Assembly: GCA_026982705.1 (NCBI GenBank)
Contig: JALSGP010000046.1
Coordinates: 55,545-119,544 of the forward strand
DNA from: Alphaproteobacteria bacterium
GTDB taxonomy: Bacteria > Pseudomonadota > Alphaproteobacteria > Geminicoccales > Geminicoccaceae
DNA length: 64,000 nt
Direction: 5' to 3'
In this document: positions 1 to 8,131 of the stretch, in pieces
Position numbering within the stretch: the stretch's first letter is position 1
How the letters are laid out: each line of letters opens with the position of its first letter
The notes under the pieces: generated by a model
Told to the model about the DNA's origin: nothing
What the model saw: only the letters and a program-made list of their open reading frames with translations
Database searches by the model: none
Position numbers and translations under genes: made by a program

Positions 1-1
1 C

Positions 2-379
2 CCACCGCCGCGGCAAGCGCCTTCCTGGTTCGGACCCCTGGTCCGGAACCTGGAGGCGGTGGACGTCTGTCTCGCCGCCACCACCAAGCGCCCGGCGGGG
101 GTGGTGGACGTGTCGGAACTCCCCTTCGAGATGGTCTCGGTGGTGGTGCGGGACGGTTCCGGACGGCTGTGGGACTGCGTGGTGGAACGTGGCGGCGGCG
201 CGCCGCTGCGCTACGACCCCTTGCCGCCGGCGGAGATCCTGTTCGGGCGGGAGCCCGATCCCGTCTTCTATCGCGGTGACGGTCCCTCCCTCGGGACCTG
301 TGCCGTGGCGGAGCCGGCGCGCGATCCCGGGGACGGCCGGATCCTGGGGACGCTGGCCCGGCGGGCGGACTGCGAATGA
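2..379 (+). CDS. Hypothetical protein, C-terminal part (runs off left edge)
   Basis: The frame is open from the window edge to a TGA at 377-379, so the true start is probably outside the window. A GTG at 59 is possible, but its GGAGG is too close to serve as a good ribosome site. The visible product is about 125 residues, acidic, with a Val-rich stretch (VVDVSELPFEMVSVVV) and no membrane segment or motif that I recognise. Third codon positions are almost all G or C, like the neighbouring genes, which supports real coding. It converges on the TRAP transporter genes and is followed by a strong hairpin. Function unknown. Confidence 0.5.
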   Translation, partial: PPPRQAPSWFGPLVRNLEAVDVCLAATTKRPAGVVDVSELPFEMVSVVVRDGSGRLWDCVVERGGGAPLRYDPLPPAEILFGREPDPVFYRGDGPSLGTCAVAEPARDPGDGRILGTLARRADCE

Positions 380-382
380 CGG

Positions 383-406
383 CGGGGGCCGGCGTTCCGG
401 CCCCCG
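383..406. terminator. Hairpin between convergent genes
   Basis: A perfect 10-bp stem (CGGGGGCCGG / CCGGCCCCCG) with a CGTT loop lies four bases after the stop of the left-edge gene and 34 bases past the stop of dctM on the other strand. There is no clear T-run, so termination is inferred from position and stem strength. It could serve both strands. Confidence 0.55.
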
Positions 407-439
407 TCCCGTGGGCTCCGGCCCTTCGCCGGCAGCTCC

Positions 440-1771
440 TCACGGACCGTAGAGCTGGCGCGGTAGCCACATGGCGATGTCGGGGAAGATCATGATCAGC
501 GCCAGGGCCAGCACCTGCAGGAACATGAACTCGAACATGCCGCGGTAGATGTCCATCAGCGACCACTGCGGCACCACCTGCTTGAGATAGTAGGCCGACA
601 TGGCCACCGGCGGCGACAGGAAGGCGGTCTGCAGATTGACCGCGATGAGGGCCGCGAACCACACCATGTCGAGCCCCAGCGCCCGCACCGTCTCCACCGC
701 CGCCGGATAGAAGATGGGCAGGAACACCAGGATCACCGCGGGCCATTCGAACGGCCACCCCAGCAGGAAGACCAGCGCCATGATGAGGGCGATCATGCCC
801 CAGGCGGGCAGTTCCAGCCCCAGCAGGAACTGGGTGATGAGATCGGCCGAGCCCATGCGCGCGAACACGGCCCCGAAGATGTTGGAGGCCACCGCCAGGA
901 ACATGACGAGGCTGGTGGTGACCAGCGTGTTCAGCAGCGCATTGGTGAACATGGTCCAGTTGAGTTTGCGGTAGGCGGCGGCGAGGATCATGGCGCCGAG
1001 CGCCCCCATGGCGGCGGCCTCGGTGGGGGTGGCGAGGCCGGCGAGGATGGAGCCGAGAGCGGCGCCGATGAGGGCGGCCAGCGGCACCATGCCGACGATC
1101 ACCTCGCGCACCACCTCGAGCCAGGAATCCGCCCGTTCCTCGGCCGGCATCGGGGGACCGAGTTCGGGGCGCAGGAAGGAGCGGCCGAGGGTGTAGAGGA
1201 TGTAGAGGCCGGCCAGCAGGAAGCCGGGTCCGAAGGCGGCGGCGTAGAGCTGCACCACCGAGATCCCCATGACCGGACCCATCACGATCAGCATCACCGA
1301 CGGCGGGATGAGGATGCCGAGGGTGCCGCCGGCGGCGATGGTGCCGGCCGACAGACGCGGATCGTAGTTGGCCTTGATCATGATGGGCGCGGCCATGATC
1401 CCGAGCACCGTCACCGCCGCGCCGACGATGCCGGTGGCCATGGCGAAGACGGTGGCGGTCAGCAGCACCACCAGATAGAGGGCGCCGCGGACGGGTGCCA
1501 GCAGCAGGCGGAAGGCCTGGAACAGCCGCTCCATCAGCCCGGCCTGTTCGGTGATGAAGCCCATGAGGATGAAGAGCGGCACGGCGGCCAGCTCCTCCAC
1601 CTTCATGAGGCCGATGGTCTGGAAATAGGCCAGGCTGAAGACCAGCTTGCCGAGGCTGAAATAGCCGAAGGCGAAGGCCAGGGCCAGGAGGGTGAAGGAG
1701 ATCGGGAATCCGAGGAAGATGATCCCGATCAGCAGGGCGAGCATGATCAGGCCGACGATTTCGGTGCCCAT
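440..1771 (-). CDS. dctM: TRAP transporter large permease subunit DctM
   Basis: Large membrane subunit of a tripartite ATP-independent periplasmic (TRAP) transporter, which drives organic acid uptake with an ion gradient. The 443-residue product is almost wholly hydrophobic, with about a dozen membrane spans. It carries family-typical segments such as FLGFPISFTLLALAF near the N-terminus and GGTLGILIPPSVMLIVMG in the middle. Length matches the family (about 425-445). Its ATG abuts and overlaps the stop of dctQ by one base, so translation is coupled. It is the last gene of dctP-dctQ-dctM and ends near a terminator-like hairpin. Substrate cannot be told from this subunit. Confidence 0.93.
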   Translation of the reverse strand: MGTEIVGLIMLALLIGIIFLGFPISFTLLALAFAFGYFSLGKLVFSLAYFQTIGLMKVEELAAVPLFILMGFITEQAGLMERLFQAFRLLLAPVRGALYLVVLLTATVFAMATGIVGAAVTVLGIMAAPIMIKANYDPRLSAGTIAAGGTLGILIPPSVMLIVMGPVMGISVVQLYAAAFGPGFLLAGLYILYTLGRSFLRPELGPPMPAEERADSWLEVVREVIVGMVPLAALIGAALGSILAGLATPTEAAAMGALGAMILAAAYRKLNWTMFTNALLNTLVTTSLVMFLAVASNIFGAVFARMGSADLITQFLLGLELPAWGMIALIMALVFLLGWPFEWPAVILVFLPIFYPAAVETVRALGLDMVWFAALIAVNLQTAFLSPPVAMSAYYLKQVVPQWSLMDIYRGMFEFMFLQVLALALIMIFPDIAMWLPRQLYGP

Positions 1772-2319
1772 CAGATCTGCACCTCCTCGGCCGGCGTGAG
1801 CAGTTCACCGGTGCGGACGGCGTGATAGGCCTTGATCACTTCGGAAAGGCTCTGGATCAGGAGCAGCGCCGCCGCCAGCGGCACCGAAGCCTTGAAGGGC
1901 CACATCAGGGGCCGCCAGGCGGTGGCCTCCGACCGCTCGCCGATCTCGTAGGCGTAGACGGTCTGCTCCCAGCCGATCCACAGCACCATGGCGACGCCGG
2001 GGACGACGAACAGCAGGTAGCCGACGAGATCGATGAGTCCCTTGGTGCGCGGCGTGAAGCGATGCCAGAAGAGATCGGTGCGGATGTGGGCGCCCTTGCG
2101 GAGGGCGTAGGCGGTGCCCAGCATGAACATGCTGCCGTAGAGCATGTAGCTGAGCTCGAAGGCCCAGGTGGTGGGCGCATCGAAGCCGTAGCGGGAGAAG
2201 ACCTCGTAGGACATCACCCCCACCAGCGGCACCACCATCCAGGCGAACAGATAGCCGGTCACTTCGGTGAAGCGGTCGATCCGCGTGCAGATCGCCAACA
2301 GCCGCTCTTCGGACAGCAC
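1771..2319 (-). CDS. dctQ: TRAP transporter small permease subunit DctQ
   Basis: Small four-helix membrane subunit of the TRAP transporter, pairing with DctM in the inner membrane. I chose the GTG at 2319, preceded by GGAGGG at good spacing, giving 182 residues; the longer open frame upstream runs into dctP and lacks family character. Hydrophobic segments are near residues 18-38, 50-70, 95-115 and 145-165, with the typical GAHIRTDLFW motif between helices. It lies 82 bases after dctP and overlaps dctM by one base. Confidence 0.9.
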   Translation of the reverse strand: MLSEERLLAICTRIDRFTEVTGYLFAWMVVPLVGVMSYEVFSRYGFDAPTTWAFELSYMLYGSMFMLGTAYALRKGAHIRTDLFWHRFTPRTKGLIDLVGYLLFVVPGVAMVLWIGWEQTVYAYEIGERSEATAWRPLMWPFKASVPLAAALLLIQSLSEVIKAYHAVRTGELLTPAEEVQI

Positions 2320-2401
2320 CTTAGCCCTCCCCGACGCCGTGCGCACATGATGCGGACGGAACGGGCCGCCACGGGATCGGCCGTGGCGGCCCGCGTGGGT
2401 C

Positions 2402-3499
2402 TCACTCCTCGCCGCGCGGCCAGTAGTAATCCGCGGCGAAGGCATAGGGTGGGAAATAGAACCTCTTGGACGGAACCACCACGCTGGCGTAGGCCTTCTT
2501 GGATTCCAGAACCTTCTTGAAGAAGGGATTGTTCTTGGAGTGCTCGGCCGCGAGATCGTCCCAAGCGGCAAGGAAGGCCTTGAGGATGTCTTCGGGAGTC
2601 TTCTTGATCACGACGCCGTACTTTTCACGAAGCTCCTTGAGGGCCTCGGCGTTCTGCTTCTGCCAGCGCACCCACCAGCGCATCCAGGTGGCGTCCGCCG
2701 CCGTCTGGATGGCCTCACGCTGCTGGTCGGTGAGGCTCTCCCAGATGTCGCCGTTGACGATGACGTCGGAGATGGTGACGGTCTCGTGCATGCCGGGCGA
2801 GTAGTGGTACTTCCACACATTGTGGAAGCCGAGGCGCAGATCCTCGACGCCGCCCACCCACTCGGCGCAGTCGATGACGCCGCGCTCGGCCGCCGGCAGG
2901 ATCTCGCCTCCGGGCATGTTGACCACCGCGAAGCCCATGCGCGACCAGATCTCGTTGGCGATGCCGGTCTGGCGGCACTTCATGCCCTTCATGTCCTCGA
3001 TGTTGGCGACGGGCTGCTTGAACCAGCCGAAGGCCTGCGGACCGGCGGGCAGGATGGGGATGGCCTTGATGTTGAGCTTGACTTCGTTCTTCCAGAATTC
3101 CTCGTAGAGTTCCTTGCCGCCGCCCTCGTAGAACCAGCCCATGTGGTCGAGCATGTCGAGCCCGAAGGGTCCGCCCGGGCCACCGGTGAAGAGGATGGCG
3201 GCGGGATGACGCCCCTGCAGATAGCCGGCCCAGATGTGACCGCCGTCGAGGACGCCACTGTGGACCGCATCGAACACCTCGAAGGCCGGTACCACCTGCC
3301 CGGCCGGCATGGTCTTGATGGTGAGCTCGCCGCCGGTGAGGGCCTTCACCCGTTCGGCGAACATGGTGAAGTTCTCGTAGAGGGTGAGACCGGCCGGCCA
3401 GGCCGCCTGGAACTGGAGCGTCCGGGCGTCGGCCGGTGCGGTGACGGCGAGTGCCGCGAGCCCGGTGGCCGCGGCCAGTGACAGCATCGTTCTGCGCAT
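2402..3499 (-). CDS. dctP: TRAP transporter substrate-binding protein DctP
   Basis: Periplasmic solute receptor that delivers substrate to DctQM. Residues 1-25 form a Sec signal peptide ending near PADA. The mature part starts LQFQAAWPAG and has the DctP-type core, including KGMKCRQTG (the conserved Arg that binds the carboxylate) and AEWVGGVEDLRLGFHNVWKYHYSPG. The Trp/Tyr-rich pocket region resembles receptors for keto acids, mannitol or chloroaromatic acids rather than the C4-dicarboxylate type, but the ligand is not determined. Length of 365 residues is normal. It is the first gene of dctPQM; a 155-bp gap with no obvious promoter separates it from the next gene upstream. Confidence 0.9.
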   Translation of the reverse strand: MRRTMLSLAAATGLAALAVTAPADARTLQFQAAWPAGLTLYENFTMFAERVKALTGGELTIKTMPAGQVVPAFEVFDAVHSGVLDGGHIWAGYLQGRHPAAILFTGGPGGPFGLDMLDHMGWFYEGGGKELYEEFWKNEVKLNIKAIPILPAGPQAFGWFKQPVANIEDMKGMKCRQTGIANEIWSRMGFAVVNMPGGEILPAAERGVIDCAEWVGGVEDLRLGFHNVWKYHYSPGMHETVTISDVIVNGDIWESLTDQQREAIQTAADATWMRWWVRWQKQNAEALKELREKYGVVIKKTPEDILKAFLAAWDDLAAEHSKNNPFFKKVLESKKAYASVVVPSKRFYFPPYAFAADYYWPRGEE

Positions 3500-3654
3500 G
3501 TCTTCCCTCCCTTCTTCGGACTCGGCGGATCCGCTCCCCGTCGGACCCGCGAGGCAGGGCGCAACCTAGCAACGCCCCCGCGGACTGTGAACTCCACCCG
3601 CGCGCATGAGCGTGCGCGCGGGACGTGAAGGGCGACGGTCGTGGCGCGGGTGCC

Positions 3655-4536
3655 TCAGCGTCGGGCCTCCCGCCAGCTCGCCAGGAGGCCGGCGCCGACG
3701 ATGAGCAGGCCGCCGAGCAGCGCCCAGCGATCCGGGACTTCGCCGAAGAAGACGAAGCCGAAGAGAGTGGCGAAGACGATGTGGAAGTAAAGAAACGGCT
3801 GCACCACCGGGGCCGGGGCGAGGGCGAGGGCCCGCACCAGCGCATAGTGACCGAGGCTGCCGATGAGAGCCACCGCCAGCAGCAGCAGCCACGCCTCCGG
3901 CTCCGGCGGTCGCCAGAACCAGGGCCCCACCAGGGTGGTGAGGGCGGCCGAGAGGAGGGCCTGGATGGCGAAGCTGGTCTCGGGCGGATCGATGCGACCG
4001 GCCATGCGGGTGGTGAGCTGGTAGGCGGCGTAGACGAGGATCCCGACGCAGGCCACCAGCGCGCCCGGACGGAGGACGGCGACACCGGGGCGCAGCATCA
4101 CCAGCAGCCCCGCGAAGCCCACCACCACCGCCACCACCCGCCACAGTCCGGCGGGCTCGCCCAGGAGGCGCGCGGAGACGGCCAGCACCAGGAGCGGCGT
4201 GGTGGCGAAGATGGTCTGCACCTCGCCGATGGGCAGGGTGCGGAAGGCGACGAAGGCGATGCCGATCTGGATCACCAGGAGGGCGGCCCGCAGGAGCTGC
4301 AGCCCCGGCCGGCCGGAGCGGAGCGCGGGCCAGTGGCCGAGCATGCCGCGGAACAGCAGGAAGACCACCGGCACCGCCAAGAGATGCCGCAGCCACACCA
4401 CCAGCGGCACCGGCAGCGTCAGCACCAGCATTTTGCTGAGCCCGTCCATGAGACCGAACATGGCGGTGGCGAAGACGGTGAGGGCGATGCCGGCGAACTC
4501 GGGGCGCCGCACCGTCACGGGCGTGCGTCGGCTCAT
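3655..4536 (-). CDS. DMT superfamily transporter (EamA/RhaT type)
   Basis: Inner-membrane permease of 293 residues with about ten hydrophobic helices arranged as two EamA repeats. The first repeat begins FAGIALTVFATAMFGLMDGL, and the second begins near PGALVACVGILVYAAYQLTTRM. Proteins of this family export or import amino acids, nucleobases or other metabolites; the substrate cannot be predicted. Its start overlaps the stop of the amidase gene by four bases (ATGA), so the two are translationally coupled and the permease may move an amidase substrate or product. Confidence 0.85.
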   Translation of the reverse strand: MSRRTPVTVRRPEFAGIALTVFATAMFGLMDGLSKMLVLTLPVPLVVWLRHLLAVPVVFLLFRGMLGHWPALRSGRPGLQLLRAALLVIQIGIAFVAFRTLPIGEVQTIFATTPLLVLAVSARLLGEPAGLWRVVAVVVGFAGLLVMLRPGVAVLRPGALVACVGILVYAAYQLTTRMAGRIDPPETSFAIQALLSAALTTLVGPWFWRPPEPEAWLLLLAVALIGSLGHYALVRALALAPAPVVQPFLYFHIVFATLFGFVFFGEVPDRWALLGGLLIVGAGLLASWREARR

Positions 4537-6149
4537 GCCGCGCGGACCGCGGGCCCGCGGGGAAGCGGACCCCGCACCCCCTCGAAGGCCGCCGCCGCCC
4601 CCAGCACCGCCGCGTCGGCGAAGGGGGGACCCACCAGCTGGAGGCCCACGGGGAGACGGCCCACCAGGCCCATGGGGACGGAGACGGCGGGAAGGCCCAG
4701 ATAGTTGAAGGGGCCGACCAGCGCACCGATGCGGTTGCTGAGGCGCACGAAACGGGCATCGCCGTCGGTGTCGGTGGCGGCGATGGCCGGGGCCGGCACG
4801 GGGACCGTGGGCGTGGCGATCAGGTCGAAGCGGTCGAACACCGCCCGGCAGAAGCGACGGAGCAGCACGCCCCGGGCCCGGAGGGCGGTCCCGAGGGTGG
4901 CGGCGCCGAAGGCGAGGCCGGGCCGGAGACGGGCCAGGGTGTGGGGGAGGAGCCGGTCGCCGCGGGTCCGCAGATGTGCCAGGTGGAGCGTCGCCGCCTC
5001 CGCCATCAGCACCACCCGCCGTGCGGTCTGGATGGTCTCGATCTCCGGCAGCTCGCCCCGCTCCACCACCGCGCCGGCCTCGGCGAGGGCGCCCAGGGCC
5101 TCGGCGAAGAGCCGCCGCACGCGGCCCTGCACCGCCGCCTCCGGCACGTCCTCCACCGCCAGCACCCGCAGACCGCGCAGCGTCCCCGGCGCCGACCGTG
5201 GGATCGGGATCCCCTCACCGAGGCGGCTGCTCGGATCCCGCGCATCGGGACCGGCGAGGACGTGAAGGAGGAGGGTGCAGTCGCGGGCGCTGCGGGCCAG
5301 CGGTCCCACATGGTCGAGGGACCAGGAGAGGGGCATGGTTCCGCCGCGCGGGACCAGACCGAAGGTGGGCTTGAGGCCCACGAGGCCGCAGAAGGCGGCG
5401 GGGATGCGGACGGAACCGCCGGTATCGGAGCCGAGGGCGGCGGGGATGCAGCGGGCGGCGACGGCGGCGGCGGAGCCGCTGGAGGAGCCGCCGGTGAGGC
5501 GCGCGGGATCCCAGGGATTGCGGGGCGTGCCGGTGTGGGCGTTGTGGCCGGTGACGCCGAGGGCGATCTCCACCATGGCGAGTCGCCCCAGATCGACGGC
5601 GCCGGCCCGGTCCAGCCGTTCCAGTACCGTGGCGGTGACGGCGACACGGCGGCGGCGGAAGAGGACGGTGCCGCAGCCGGAAGGCTCGCCCGCGCGGTGG
5701 AACATGTCCTTGTGGGCCAGGGGGACGCCGTGGAGGGGACCGACGAGGCGACCGGCGCGGCGGCGGGCATCCAGATCCTCCGCCCGCCGCAGCGCCTCCT
5801 CGCGCCGCAGGCGCACCACCGCGCCGAGCTCGCGCCCCACCGTCTCGAGGGCGTCCAGGGCGGCCGCCGTCACCTCCACCGACCGCAACTCCCCATCCGC
5901 GAGGCGTCGGGCGAGTTCGACCAGATCGAGGGCGAGCGGCGGATCGCCGGCGGCGGGCGAAGGGACGGCGACGGGATCCCCGTTCGCCCCGCCAGCCGGG
6001 GGCCGGGCGGCCTCCCGCAGCGCCACCGCGAAATCCCCGGGGACCGCCTCGAAGGGCAGATCGTGCAGCAGCCGGTGCAGGCGCGCGGTCAGACGTTCCG
6101 CCGTCGCCACCGTGGCCGTGTCCAGCGCGGCGGGTCGACTCTCGGACAC
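4533..6149 (-). CDS. Amidase signature family hydrolase
   Basis: Cytosolic amide hydrolase of 538 residues. The amidase-signature catalytic residues are all present: Lys147 in PLAHKDM, the cis-Ser in TGGSSSGSAAAV (about residues 219-230), and the nucleophile Ser246 in SDTGGSVRIPAAF. The start is a GTG at 6149 with a strong GGAGGTG site; the longer frame to 6206 has a poor site. It may be a general amidase. A GatA role is unlikely because no gatB or gatC is near and the N-terminal 70 residues are extra. It is coupled to the DMT permease downstream and divergent from AMP nucleosidase. Natural substrate unknown. Confidence 0.85.
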   Translation of the reverse strand: MSESRPAALDTATVATAERLTARLHRLLHDLPFEAVPGDFAVALREAARPPAGGANGDPVAVPSPAAGDPPLALDLVELARRLADGELRSVEVTAAALDALETVGRELGAVVRLRREEALRRAEDLDARRRAGRLVGPLHGVPLAHKDMFHRAGEPSGCGTVLFRRRRVAVTATVLERLDRAGAVDLGRLAMVEIALGVTGHNAHTGTPRNPWDPARLTGGSSSGSAAAVAARCIPAALGSDTGGSVRIPAAFCGLVGLKPTFGLVPRGGTMPLSWSLDHVGPLARSARDCTLLLHVLAGPDARDPSSRLGEGIPIPRSAPGTLRGLRVLAVEDVPEAAVQGRVRRLFAEALGALAEAGAVVERGELPEIETIQTARRVVLMAEAATLHLAHLRTRGDRLLPHTLARLRPGLAFGAATLGTALRARGVLLRRFCRAVFDRFDLIATPTVPVPAPAIAATDTDGDARFVRLSNRIGALVGPFNYLGLPAVSVPMGLVGRLPVGLQLVGPPFADAAVLGAAAAFEGVRGPLPRGPAVRAA

Positions 6150-6268
6150 GCTCCACCTCCCCCTCGGCCCCATCCGAGGGATGCCAGCGCCTCTCCCCGC
6201 TGGCAAGCGATCGCCTCGCGGCGCGCCGCGTGATACACACGGGTGCGGACATCCGTGGACCGCCCATC

Positions 6269-7753
6269 ATGGAGGACCCGCGGCTCGACCCCTTCCGTCG
6301 CCGGGGCGTGCGCGATCTCGCCCTCCATCGCGACCCGGCGGAGGCGGTGGCCCGCGTCGCCGAGCTCTACGCCCGGGCGGTGGCGGCGCTGCGCGCCGCC
6401 TTCGCCGCCTTCGTGGACCAGGGCCGCGAGCCCGACGGGCTCGATGCCTGCTATCCCTATCTGGGCGTGGTGATCCCGCCGGAGCGGCTCCATCTCGATG
6501 GCCGCCTCGCCTACGGCGTGCTGCACGATCCCGGCGTCTACGGGACCACCCTCACCCGGCCCGACCTCTTCCACGACTACTATCTCGGCCAGATCGAGCG
6601 GATCGTCGCCCACCACCGGGTGCCGGTGGTGACCGGGCGCAGCCCCCATCCCATTCCCCTCCCCTACGTGGTGGACGAGGGGGCGGTGCGGGTGCCGGCG
6701 GCGCGGCGGGAACGGCTCCGTCATCTCTTCCCCATGCCGGACCTGGCCCGTACCGACGACGCCATCGCCAACGGCACCTGGCGGGGCGGGCCGGACGAAC
6801 CGCGGCCGCTGGCTCTCTTCACCGCCGAACGGGTCGACTACAGCCTCCACCGGCTGGTCCACTACACCGGCACTTCGCCGGAGCACTTCCAGCGCTTCGT
6901 GCTGCTGACCAACTACCAGCGCTATGTGGAACACTTCCGCGAGGTGGCGGCGGAGCTGCTGGAGGAGGAGGGCGAGGGCCATGTGGCCTTCGTGACGCCG
7001 GGCGACGTGATCCAGCGCCCGCGGCGGCTCGGCGGGGGCCGCGAGGGGACGCCGCCCCGCCATCTGCCGCAGATGCCCGCCTACCACCTGGTGCGGCCGG
7101 ACCGGCGCGGCATCACCCTGGTCAACATCGGCGTCGGCCCCAGCAACGCCCGCACCATCACCGACCATCTGGCGGTGCTGCGTCCCCACTGCTGGCTCAT
7201 GCTCGGTCACTGCGCGGGGCTGCGCCGCAGCCAGCGCCTCGGCGACTATGTGCTGGCCCACGGCTACGTGCGCGAGGACGCGGTGCTGGACCAGGAGGTG
7301 CCCCCGTTCGTGCCGGTGCCGCCCATCGCCGAGGTGCAGATCGCGCTGCAGGAGGCGACGGCCCGCGTCACCGGTCTCTCGGGGCTGGACCTCAAGACGC
7401 GCATGCGCACCGGCACCGTCGCCACCACCGCCAACCGCAACTGGGAGCTGCGCTACGGCGAGCTCCGCACGCGCCTGAGCCAGTCGCGGGCCATCGCCGT
7501 GGACATGGAGAGCGCCACCATCGCCGCCAACGGCCTGCGCTTCCGCGTTCCCTATGGCACGCTGCTGTGCGTGTCCGACAAGCCGCTCCACGGCGAGCTC
7601 AAGCTGGGCGGGACCGCCGCCCGCTTCTACCGCGAGCGGATCCACCAGCATCTGCTCATCGGCCTCGAGACGGTGCGGATCCTGCGGGAGATGGGGCCGG
7701 AGCGGCTCCATTCGCGCAAGCTGCGCACCTTCGACGAACCCGCCTTCCGCTGA
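6269..7753 (+). CDS. amn: AMP nucleosidase
   Basis: Hydrolyses AMP to adenine and ribose 5-phosphate, linking adenylate level to purine salvage. The protein follows E. coli Amn throughout: an N-terminal domain with YTGTSPEHFQRFVLLTNYQRYV-like motifs, then the phosphorylase fold with NIGVGPSNARTI, LMLGHCAGLR, RTGTVATTANRNWELRYGEL and the DMESATIAANG / CVSDKPLHGE signatures, ending RKLRTFDEPAFR. From the ATG at 6269 it is 494 residues; a GTG start at 6230 would add 13 residues and is not excluded. It stands alone, divergent from the amidase, with DUF423 nine bases downstream. Confidence 0.95.
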   Translation: MEDPRLDPFRRRGVRDLALHRDPAEAVARVAELYARAVAALRAAFAAFVDQGREPDGLDACYPYLGVVIPPERLHLDGRLAYGVLHDPGVYGTTLTRPDLFHDYYLGQIERIVAHHRVPVVTGRSPHPIPLPYVVDEGAVRVPAARRERLRHLFPMPDLARTDDAIANGTWRGGPDEPRPLALFTAERVDYSLHRLVHYTGTSPEHFQRFVLLTNYQRYVEHFREVAAELLEEEGEGHVAFVTPGDVIQRPRRLGGGREGTPPRHLPQMPAYHLVRPDRRGITLVNIGVGPSNARTITDHLAVLRPHCWLMLGHCAGLRRSQRLGDYVLAHGYVREDAVLDQEVPPFVPVPPIAEVQIALQEATARVTGLSGLDLKTRMRTGTVATTANRNWELRYGELRTRLSQSRAIAVDMESATIAANGLRFRVPYGTLLCVSDKPLHGELKLGGTAARFYRERIHQHLLIGLETVRILREMGPERLHSRKLRTFDEPAFR

Positions 7754-7762
7754 GGAGTCGCC

Positions 7763-8131
7763 ATGCGGAGGACGCCCCTCGCCACCGCCGCCGTCCTGCT
7801 GTCCGCCGCCGCCGGTCTCTTCGCGGTGGCCGCCGGTGCCCTCGCCGCCCACGGGCTCGACGGGATCCGGGCGGTGTGGATGGAGAAGGCCTCGCGCTAT
7901 GCCATGTGGCACGCCCTGGCCCTGCTGGCGGCGGTGGCGCTGGAGCTGGCGGGACCGCTGGTGGTGGGCGCCTTCGCCGCGGGCGTGCTGCTGTTCTCGG
8001 GCTCGCTCGCCGCCCTCGCCCTGGGCGCGCCGCGTGGCCTCGCCGCCATCACGCCGGTGGGCGGACTGCTGCTGCTGGCCGGCTGGGCGATGCTGCTGGT
8101 CAGCGGCTGGCGGCGAGGACGCGGGCGGTGA
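7763..8131 (+). CDS. DUF423 family small membrane protein
   Basis: A 122-residue inner-membrane protein with four hydrophobic helices and the family pattern GALAAHGLD ... ASRYAMWHALALL, then GAFAAGVLLFSGSLAAL and ITPVGGLLLLAGWAMLL. These match the YgdD/YwdK (DUF423) family, whose function is unknown. A GAGGAG site precedes the ATG. It follows amn by nine bases and is probably cotranscribed. Its last 32 bases overlap the end of the convergent lipoprotein gene. Confidence 0.85.
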   Translation: MRRTPLATAAVLLSAAAGLFAVAAGALAAHGLDGIRAVWMEKASRYAMWHALALLAAVALELAGPLVVGAFAAGVLLFSGSLAALALGAPRGLAAITPVGGLLLLAGWAMLLVSGWRRGRGR

